Positions 50,401-55,493 of a stretch of 64,000 nucleotides of DNA are shown here, one piece after another; the first letter of the stretch is position 1, and every line of letters starts with the position of its first letter. The notes beneath the pieces are model-generated. The model had not been told where the DNA came from, made no database searches, and worked only from the letters and a program-made list of their open reading frames with translations. The stretch covers positions 806,001-870,000 of the forward strand of contig JAOTON010001028.1 of NCBI GenBank assembly GCA_034440635.1, read 5' to 3'. Position numbers and translations under genes: made by a program. This stretch comes from Lepas anatifera (taxonomy: Eukaryota > Arthropoda > Thecostraca > Lepadidae).

Positions 50401-53400
50401 GTGGAAATGAGAGCATCATACAATTATTGTATGATGCTCTCTCTCATTTCACACGCGGTCAGTTGTGAGCGCTTAGAGCTCGTTCGTGGATTAGACGGGA
50501 CACGGTGTAGCCAAAGCGCGTAAGACTAGTTGCTGGTGTGGCGGTGTGAAGTGCTTAGCATTTTTATTTGTTATTGTGATGGTAGCATACATAAACGTCA
50601 CCACCGGCAAAAAAGTGGGGGGGCCAGTCAAACTTCAACCTCATGCTGACAACAAACTTTCCGCGTCAGTACCAAAAGCCGTTGGAATTTGGGCTCCTCG
50701 TTGCCTTCCGCAGCGGCTGGTTATACACATTTCCGGTTTTCTCCCATTTCGACTGAGATCAGGAAATTTCTGGTAAAAAAGTGGGCGGGGGCAGCCCCTG
50801 GGCCTTTTCCGACGCTTGTTGTAGCATATGTGAAATTTATAGTGAGATCGCTGCATAAATTTGTTCTGCAAAGTTCATTAGTTGTTGACTGGCCTTTCTC
50901 ATCGATTCCTTGATGTTTAAAATTGAAAGAAATTATATATTCGGCCACAGCCCCTCGATAGAATCATCAAATTGTCTCCCGAGAAACCCCTCTAACAAGG
51001 AGGGGAGCTGGCGACGCCATATGACTCTGACAGTTGGTGCGTCGATAAGCCTAAAAAATTATGAACTGGTTTGTGTACTACATTCCCTAGATGATTTTGA
51101 CAGCAACAGCCACACATCATAGTAGGTATGTACATAAAAATCTCGATTTAGCCAATAAATCACTTGTGTTTGATACTTTAGGAATTTACTTACCAGGCCA
51201 CACCCATAAAGAAAATTAAGAAAATAACCTTTTCATTTGGAATAAATTGAGGAAGCACCAGGGCTGCCAGGTTGGCCAATTTTGTGGCCAAATATCTCGA
51301 ATTGGGCCCTTTTTGTTTGAATTGGCCCCGAGATTTTTTCAGTCAGCCCTTCCTTGGAATCTGGCCTTTTTGCCCCTTTTTCTAGCAGCTGGTACCTAAG
51401 CTATTTATGATTTGTCCTTTGTATAAATATGGCTTCTTTTGACCTCTTCCGCTCTTGAATATGATATTCTGACACCGAAATGCAGCTGGGTAGCAGAAAA
51501 AAACTGGTATTGTGGTGGGAGGGAGGGACAGAACTTTGTTAACAACACAATCCACAAAAAAATGATGGCCACCGAAAACAGGACGCGAAAGATGCGATAC
51601 TATAGGCGCCCTTTGGGTGAAAACTTGATGGCAAAGTGCGCCCTCTGAGTCTCCACACTCCACCACTTACCAAAATCCTAGATCCGCCACTGTTCAAGAG
51701 CAAAAAATGCATAGTTGGAAAAGAGAGAAAACATTAAATGTTGCGGGTAGTAGTGCGGCCGAGATGATTACTGATGCTAACAAATGTTCTGGTATGTGAA
51801 TAAAATCATTTGATGGTCACGCAGGATTGAAAGGGTGGCTTCCTATTAAATGAGCAGTGTACTAAAAATATTGCGTCAAGTCAATATCAAACTGTCAACA
51901 ATTAGTTTTAAACAGTGATACAAGTCGTTTTTGTGGGCTTATGACTACCGCTAGGGATTGTTTTAGCCTCAAACCTGGCTTTTGTGGTATTTATTTTGCT
52001 ATTTTAGTGAACATAAAATTGTGCCCCTCTTTGGGTCTTTTTCTTCCTCGGCTTGACTTGTCCCAACAAAAAAATTTGACAGCCCTGGGTAGCATCTATA
52101 ATCTGGAATAACATAGAATAACATAAAATTTTAGAAACATCTTATAACACTAACGCGTCTACGTTTTGTTAAACCCCCTCGAAATGGGGTCTTAATCCCC
52201 TGAAGACACTATACCTAATAGCCAGCACAAGAAATGCCCCCCCACTGACTTGTCCTTCAAAAATGCCCTGGTTAGGGCTGACAGTGCGCTGTTTGTGTGC
52301 GGTACGGGGCTGTTGGCGACCTGTTGTGCGAGTGTTTGGGCTGACAGGGCACTGTTTTATTGTACCAGGGCAGGCAGTGCACTGTTGTATAAGAGTTAGG
52401 ACTAAAGGCACCATGTTGTGCGATGGTTAGGACTGACAGTGCGCTGTTGTATGAGAGTTAGGACTAAAGGCACCCTGTTGTGCGATGGTTAGGACTGACA
52501 GTGCTCTGTTGTATGAAGGTTAGTGGACAGTGCTCTGTTGTACGACGGTAAGTGCTGATGGTCCGCTGTTGTGTGGGAATAGATATTGGAGGTATGCCCA
52601 GGGCTGTTGTGACTGACTGACTGACGATACACTGTTGTGAAGGTCCGGGTGACGGAGGTGCAGGGCTGACGCTGTACCATTGTGTAAGAAGCAGGACTGA
52701 TGGGTGGGGGCTAGGGGTGATGGTACTCTCTTGTGTGAGGGTTAGGGCTAATGGTGCGGTGTTGTCTGAGGAGCAGGGCTTTTGTGTGAGGGACAGGGTT
52801 GATGGGGGAGAAGCAGTGCTGACGGTGGGCTGCTGTGTGAGGTGCAGGGCTGACGGTGCGCCGCTGTGTGAGGTGCAGGGCTGACGGTGGGCTGCTGTGT
52901 GAGGTGCAGAACTGACGGTGGGCTGCTGTGTGAGGTGCAGAGCTGACGGTGGGCTGCTATGTGGGTGCAGAGCTGACAGCGGGCTGCTGTGTGAGGTGCA
53001 GGGCTGACGGTGGGCTGTTGTGTGAGGTGCAGGGCTGACGGTGGGCTGCTTGTGAGGTGCAGGGCTGACGGTGGGCTGCTGTGTGAGGTGCAGGGCTGAC
53101 GGTGGGCTGCTGTGTGAGGTGCAGGGCTGACGGTGAGCTGCTGTGTGAGGTGCATGTGACGGAGGTGCAGGGCTGACGGTGGGATGCTGTGTGAGGTGCA
53201 GGGCTGACGGTGGGCTGCTGTGTGAGGTGCAGGGCTGACGGTGCGCTGCTGTGTGAGGTGCAGGGCTGACGGTGCGCTGCTGTGTGAGGTGCAGGGCTGA
53301 CGGTGGGCTGCTGTGTGAGGTGCAGGGCTGACGGTGGGCTGCTGTGTGAGGTGCAGGGCTGACGGTGGGCTGCTATGTGAGGTGCAGGGCTGACGGTGGG

Positions 53401-55493
53401 CTGCTGTGGTGCAGGGCTGACGGTGCGCTGCTGTGGGTGCAGGGCTGACGGTGGGCTGCTGTGTGAGGTGCAGGGCTGACGGTGCGCTGCTGTGTGGGTG
53501 CAGGGCTGACGGTGCGCTGCTGTGTGAGGTGCAGGGCTGACGGTGGGCTGCTTGTAGGTGCAGGGCTGACGGTGCGCTGCTGTGAGGTGCAGGGCTGACG
53601 GTGGGCTGCTGTGTGAGGTGCAGGGCTGACGGTGTGCTGCTGTGTGGTGCAGGGCTGACGGTGCGCTGCTGTGAGGTGCAGGGCTGACGGTGCGCTGCTG
53701 TGTGAGGTGTAGGGCTGACGGTGGGCTGCTGTGTGAGGTGCAGGGCTGACGGTGCGCTGCTGTGTGAGGTGCAGGGCTGACGGTGGGCTGCTGTGTGAGG
53801 TGCAGGGCTGATGGTGCGCTGCTGTGTGAGGTGCAGGGCTGACGGTGGGCTGCTGTGTGAGGTGCAGGTGACGGAGGTGCAGGGCTGACGGTGGGATGCT
53901 GTGTGGGTGGGATGCTGACGGTAGGCTGCTGTGTGAGGTGCAGGGCTGACGGTGGGATGCTTGAGGTGCAGGGCTGCTGTGTGAGGTGCAGGTGACGGAG
54001 GTGCAGGGCTGACGGTGGGCTGCTGTGTGAGGTGCAGGGCTGACGGTGGGCTGCTTGTGGGTGCAGGGCTGACGGTGGGCTGTGTGAGGTGCAGGGCTGA
54101 CGGTGGGCTGCTGTGTGAGGTGCAGGGCTGACGGTGGGATGCTGTGTGAGGTGCAGGGCTGCTGTGTGAGGTGCAGGTGACGGAGGTGCAGGGCTGACGG
54201 TGGGCTGCTGTGTGGGTGCAGGGCTGACGGTGGGCTGCTTGTGAGGTGCAGGGCTGACGGTGGGCTGCTGTGTGAGGTGCAGGGCTGACGGTGGGATGCT
54301 GTGTGAGGTGCAGGGCTGCTGTGTGGGTGCAGGTGACGGAGGTGCAGGGCTGACGGTGGGCTGCTGTGTGAGGTGCAGGGCTGACGGTGGGCTGCTGTGC
54401 GGGTGCAGGGCTGACGGTGGGCTGCTGTGTGAGGTGCAGGTGACGGAGGTGCAGGGCTGACGGTGGGATGCTGTGTGGGTGGGATGCTGACGGTAGGCTG
54501 CTGTGTGAGGTGCAGGGCTGACGGTGGGATGCTGTGTGAGGTGCAGGGCTGCTGTGTGGGTGCAGGTGACGGAGGTGCAGGGCTGACGGTGGGCTGCTTT
54601 GGGTGCAGGGCTGACGGTGGGCTGCTGTGTGAGGTGCAGGGCTGACGGTGGGCTGCTGTGTGAGGTGCAGGCTGACGGTGGGCTGCTGTGTGAGGTGCAG
54701 GGCTGACGGTGGGATGCTGTGTGGGTGCAGGGCTGCTGTGTGGGTGCAGGTGACGGAGGTGCAGAGCTGACGGTGGGCTGCTGTGGGTGCAGGGCTGACG
54801 GTGGGCTGCTGTGTGAGTGCAGGGCTGACGGTGGGCTGCTTGTAGGTGCAGGGCTGCGTGCTGCTAGGTGCAGGGCTGATGGTGGCTGCTTGTGAGGTGC
54901 AGGGCTGACGGTGGGCTGCTGTGTGAGGTGCAGGGCTGAGGTGGGCTGCTGTGTGAGGTGCAGGGCTGACGGTGGGCTGCTGTGTGAGGTGCAGGTGACG
55001 GAGGTGCAGGGCTGACGGTGGGCTGCTGTGTGAGGTGCAGGGCTGACGGTGGGCTGCTGTGTGAGGTGCAGGTGACGGAGGTGCAGGGCTGACGGTGGGC
55101 TGCTGTGTGAGGTGCAGGGCTGACGGTGGGCTGCTGTGTGAGGTGCAGGTGACGGAGGGTGCAGGGCTGCTGTGTGAGGTGCAGGTGACGGAGGTGCAGG
55201 GCTGACGGTGGGCTGCTGTGTGAGGTGCAGGGCTGACGGTGCGCTGCTGTGTGAGGTGCAGGGCTGACGGTGGGCTGCTGTGTGAGGTGCAGGTGACGGA
55301 GGTGCAGGGCTTGTGCGGTGCAGGGCTGACGGTGGCTGCTGTGTGAGGTGCAGGTGACGGTGGTGCGGTGCAGGGTTGGGTGGCTGCTGCCGAGAAGCTG
55401 GGCGATACACCGGACCAAACCACCGTGGACGACACCCTCAACAAGCTCAAACACTACTTTGCCGAGAAACAGAAGCTCGTCGAGGCACTGTAA
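20470..55493 (+). CDS. Spectrin-repeat protein, Msp300/nesprin-like short form, 12 exons
   Basis: The join is 20470..20634, 27596..27766, 30525..30617, 37556..37591, 38222..38450, 39512..39768, 40074..40160, 40610..40805, 41293..41429, 43986..44099, 44537..44737, 55374..55493, all with GT/AG junctions and matching phases. This gives about 601 residues. It begins MACWSENYHFIKEVYDFRVE in a good Kozak context (gcagccATGg) and ends FAEKQKLVEAL then TAA. The product is almost entirely helical and acidic/basic. Spaced tryptophans (KQWLNEML, AWQEYEEG, AWLHTGQQQLDEL, PWVNEVEERIKG, EWVEKTQKLVKQWEDL, GWVAAAEKL) are the marks of divergent three-helix spectrin repeats. Such proteins act as cytoskeletal spacers in muscle or at the nuclear envelope. 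I see no actin-binding CH domains, KASH peptide or transmembrane helix, so if this is Msp300/nesprin-related it is a rod-only form. Resemblance to arthropod muscle-specific protein 300 is from memory. The family call (spectrin repeats) is firmer than the gene name. Confidence 0.75.
22031..22063. repeat. (TA)n microsatellite
   Basis: About 33 bp of alternating TA in intron 1. Confidence 0.95.
24028..24235. mobile_element. MITE-like repeat, inverted copy at 50613-50818
   Basis: It starts CATAGGCGTCGGAAAGGGGG. The next roughly 190 bases (atttcctgatctcagtc, atgggagaaaac, aaggagcccaaatt, ggaaagttt..tgtcagcat) recur as the reverse complement near 50613-50818, and the last 50 bases recur near 62487-62530. 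No coding capacity. Confidence 0.8.
24905..25005. mobile_element. hAT-like MITE right end
   Basis: It ends CTGGATCCGCCACTG at 24991-25005, matching the terminus of the 13507 element. The left end and target duplication could not be fixed. Confidence 0.5.
26496..26550. repeat. (TA)n microsatellite, left part
   Basis: About 55 bp of TA immediately left of a small inverted-end element; TA continues on its right side. Confidence 0.95.
26552..26697. mobile_element. 146-bp inverted-end MITE within a TA microsatellite
   Basis: The ends CATAAGCGTAGGAACG and CGTTCCTACGCCTATG are inverted copies with one mismatch. The flanks are TA repeats on both sides, so any TA-based target duplication cannot be resolved. 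The terminus resembles CATAGGCGTCGGAA at 24028. Confidence 0.85.
26698..26736. repeat. (TA)n microsatellite, right part
   Basis: TA tract broken by one ataaataaat, the continuation of the tract left of the inserted element. Confidence 0.92.
27242..27285. repeat. (TA)n microsatellite
   Basis: About 44 bp of TA, some 310 bases ahead of exon 2. Confidence 0.95.
27596..27766 (+). CDS. Spectrin-repeat gene, exon 2
   Basis: 57 codons, acceptor ggcccccag, donor AAAG|gtgagg, phase 0 both sides. It encodes YQCKNLKRDELKQWLNEMLK ... LEALILRHTEVLPGIEESMRK. A second AG 9 bases downstream (taccag|TGC) would drop three residues, and the longer form keeps the helix register better. Confidence 0.88.
27820..28262. 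repeat. 12-bp minisatellite close to the exon 2 donor
   Basis: Dozens of gacgcacagacg-type units (variants gacacacagaca, gacgcatagacg) start about 50 bases after the donor, following a transitional gacgcaggcgg. The 12-bp period leaves frames open on both strands (Arg/Thr/His/Asp/Ala/Gln or Cys/Val/Arg/Ser/Pro strings), which are not genes. Confidence 0.95.
28440..30524. repeat. 48-bp minisatellite ending at the exon 3 acceptor
   Basis: About 43 units of 48 bp (tggcagtattgctgatacgg ... gagtgactgttggtggag). The distal units at 28440-29130 are more variable (gtcgacacagtctcgatgcg forms) and the middle is homogeneous. The last unit changes from gatacggtattggtgcggag to gatacggtatcggcgcag, which is the acceptor used by exon 3. 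The 48-bp period (16 codons) explains stop-free frames of up to 627 residues on the minus strand. Confidence 0.96.
30525..30617 (+). CDS. Spectrin-repeat gene, exon 3
   Basis: 31 codons, VDVYSRCYQYVDDITPMVK ... LRRRSTED, acceptor atcggcgcag (no polypyrimidine tract, part of the repeat), donor GAT|gtgagt, phase 0. Confidence 0.88.
30618..31230. other. Intron 3, first part, unique
   Basis: No exon or repeat was recognised apart from a T(n)G(n) run near 30866-30883. Confidence 0.5.
31231..32283. mobile_element. TTAA-bounded AGGTCA-rich element (copy 5) with a palindromic right end
   Basis: It starts TTAACCCGCGCCCCACCGGG and ends at TTAA 32280-32283. The last 31 bases form a perfect hairpin, TTAACCCTCGCCCC-ggt-GGGGCGAGGGTTAA (32253-32283), as if a second terminus had been added head-to-head. 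The interior closely matches copy 4, including the AGGTCA clusters. Confidence 0.9.
32284..32871. other. Intron 3, unique stretch
   Basis: No exon was recognised. Confidence 0.5.
32872..36500. repeat. Large degenerate satellite with about 530-bp higher-order units
   Basis: It begins with a hAT-like head CAGTGGCGCAGCCAGGGGGG. A block starting gcagccagg..gcacagggggcacgtgccccc and running through gattgccaggt and degenerate 20-25 bp 'gagctgatctggtgcccct' monomers recurs near 32876, 33442, 33958 and 34468. It then gives way to a monomer-only array to about 36500. No coding character. Confidence 0.85.
36501..37555. other. Intron 3, last part
   Basis: No exon was recognised before the microexon at 37556. 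A short run near 37235-37290 (gtccctcaagttggtgtccc) recalls the satellite monomers. Confidence 0.5.
37556..37591 (+). CDS. Spectrin-repeat gene, exon 4 (36-nt microexon)
   Basis: 12 codons, EHDKKPESGGMK, between a good acceptor (ttttatctcgtag) and donor AAG|gtaaat, phase 0 on both sides. It can be included or skipped without changing frame. Charged and Gly/Pro-containing, it sits at a linker between helices. Confidence 0.75.
37592..38221. other. Intron 4
   Basis: Unique AT-rich sequence, no feature recognised. Confidence 0.5.
38222..38450 (+). CDS. Spectrin-repeat gene, exon 5
   Basis: 76 codons plus one base, acceptor ctgtccgttcag, donor AAAA|gtaagt, phase 1 at the 3' end. It encodes IHPDSTEQVTTFIENQEANI ... 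GEFHQLIKRGEKLENQADCP ... AKLKLEVLK, a helix-turn-helix segment. Confidence 0.92.
38451..39511. other. Intron 5 with a (TA)n tract
   Basis: About 53 bp of TA at 39356-39408. Otherwise unique. Confidence 0.7.
39512..39768 (+). CDS. Spectrin-repeat gene, exon 6
   Basis: 257 nt completing the split Asn codon (A|AC), then NEKAWQEYEEGKVSIVSLLD ... LRNIRKLFNPKEGADDLTNR ... SPDKKEELSKI. Acceptor ctgtctggcag, donor ATC|gtgagt, phase 0. Typical spectrin-helix heptads with a conserved Trp near the start. Confidence 0.93.
40074..40160 (+). CDS. Spectrin-repeat gene, exon 7
   Basis: 29 codons, MSGFEERNKVLENTDDRISK ... QKYTSDLQ, acceptor gtttgcttcag, donor CAG|gtgagc, phase 0. A single helix continuing the exon 6 repeat. 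Confidence 0.86.
40610..40805 (+). CDS. Spectrin-repeat gene, exon 8
   Basis: 196 nt, TFVDKKEASLAWLHTGQQQL ... KFPGEDKSDEKLLMTVKMQK ... CTESERLLG, phase 1 at the 3' end. Acceptor gccggcgcgcag is GC-rich without a pyrimidine tract; donor GGAG|gtgagg. Trp in SLAWLHTG marks helix A of a spectrin repeat. Confidence 0.9.
41293..41429 (+). CDS. Spectrin-repeat gene, exon 9
   Basis: 137 nt completing Gly, then KQNSVAEQHCLEVEQVKNKL ... KDVSGEISEDLHHWADYQ; acceptor caatgtccacag, donor CAG|gtgaga, phase 0. The donor runs straight into a (GA)n tract. Confidence 0.91.
41430..41491. repeat. (GA)n microsatellite at the exon 9 donor
   Basis: gtgagagagag... starts at the intron's first base, interrupted once by gggagg. 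The 5' splice site is the start of the tract. Confidence 0.95.
41492..43243. other. Intron 9, unique part
   Basis: No exon or recognised repeat. Confidence 0.5.
43246..43606 (+). mobile_element. tRNA-derived SINE
   Basis: A pol III A box TAGCTCAGTTGG (43256-43267) and B box GAGTCGATTCC (43332-43342) lie in a tRNA-like head whose acceptor and T stems do not pair properly. The A-B distance is longer than in a plain tRNA. A roughly 230-bp unrelated body (cctgtgctttgtgggacgtt etc.) follows, and the element ends in an A-rich tail (aaaatttataaaaaaaatgag). This is the structure of a SINE and not of a functional tRNA gene. It lies in intron 9. Confidence 0.85.
43607..43985. other. Intron 9, last part
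   Basis: No feature recognised. Confidence 0.5.
43986..44099 (+). CDS. Spectrin-repeat gene, exon 10
   Basis: 38 codons, AELKTFQPWVNEVEERIKGG ... TSLAEAQEMLKSVQ, phase 0; acceptor cactaacgttgccag, donor CAG|gtgagc. This is the clearest canonical spectrin-repeat helix A plus loop (PWVNEVEERI..., then AEAQEML). Confidence 0.92.
44100..44536. other. Intron 10
   Basis: Unique sequence with no recognised feature. Confidence 0.5.
44537..44737 (+). CDS. Spectrin-repeat gene, exon 11
   Basis: 67 codons, EFDTDVKERLANLDKMTETV ... ITECRERREKAEKVSTEWVE ... VKQWEDLNNT, acceptor gtgtttgcag, donor ACG|gtgagt, phase 0. It completes the repeat begun in exon 10 (helices B and C) and opens the last repeat. 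Confidence 0.93.
44738..46854. other. Intron 11, first part
   Basis: Unique sequence with GC-rich pieces near 46160-46330. No exon fitting the spectrin rod was found. Confidence 0.5.
46855..47913. mobile_element. TTAA-bounded AGGTCA-rich element (copy 6)
   Basis: It runs from TTAACCCTTGCCCCGGTGG to CCGGGCGAAGGTTAA, about 1059 bp. It is uninterrupted and is the reference for the outer element at 9637. The interior has AGGTCA clusters (for example 47015-47055). Confidence 0.88.
47910..49020. mobile_element. TTAA-type element (copy 7) directly abutting copy 6
   Basis: It starts TTAACACGCGCATTGACGAG, sharing its TTAA with the end of copy 6, and ends ...CCCCGTCAATGTACGTG near 49006-49020, the inverted match of its start. 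The terminal TTAA on the right is not clean. Same AGGTCA-rich interior. Confidence 0.75.
50401..50455. repeat. Short perfect hairpin
   Basis: gtggaaatgagagcatcata pairs with its inverted copy tatgatgctctctctcattt around aca-att-att-gt, with one 4-base bulge. A smaller hairpin, cgtgaga/tctcacg, lies just upstream near 50368. Confidence 0.85.
50613..50818. mobile_element. Inverted copy of the 24028-24235 MITE-like repeat
   Basis: The reverse complement matches over about 200 bases, including gatctcagtcgaaatgggag and gcggaaggcaacgaggagcc. Confidence 0.82.
52265..52790. repeat. Degenerate outer part of the intron 11 minisatellite
   Basis: Diverged units such as gttaggactgacagtgcgct followed by gttgtatgagag, with the same order of motifs as the homogeneous 31-bp array next to it. 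Confidence 0.75.
52791..55373. repeat. 31-bp minisatellite ending at the exon 12 acceptor
   Basis: About 80 units of gtgtgaggtgcagggctgac followed by ggtgggctgct, many with indels. About 13 composite units contain gtgcag followed by GTGACGGAGGTGCAG (first clear copies near 53156, 53867 and 53992; last near 55295). The array runs into the last exon at 55374. A 31-bp unit with almost no stop codons on the minus strand yields spurious Ser/Pro/His/Thr-rich frames of 800-900 residues. Confidence 0.96.
55374..55493 (+). CDS. Spectrin-repeat gene, exon 12 (last coding exon)
   Basis: 39 codons, GWVAAAEKLGDTPDQTTVDD ... KHYFAEKQKLVEAL, then TAA at 55491-55493. The acceptor ggtgcggtgcag at 55373 is G-rich repeat; phase 0 fits exon 11. 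The first helix of this repeat seems about five residues short. A donor reading GCACT|gtaatc overlaps the stop, so continuation into further exons is possible, but no such exon was found downstream. Confidence 0.78.
   Translation, partial: GWVAAAEKLGDTPDQTTVDDTLNKLKHYFAEKQKLVEAL

Larger units (their letters stand above)
49021..52260. other. Intron 11, middle: transposon fragments and array remnants
   Basis: It contains a hAT-like stretch near 49450-49600 (gcggatccagg...), an old minisatellite unit at about 49900-49965, a short hairpin at about 50401-50455, a MITE-like copy at 50613-50818 and a hAT-like end GATCCGCCACTG at 51681-51692. No exon was recognised. Confidence 0.5.

Noticed and set aside
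52748..55450. Minus-strand frames of 900 and 817 residues, Ser/Pro/His/Thr-rich, looking like a mucin
   Set aside because: Products of the 31-bp array read in cycling phases. They overlap the real exon 12 on the other strand and have no start context or non-repeat domain.
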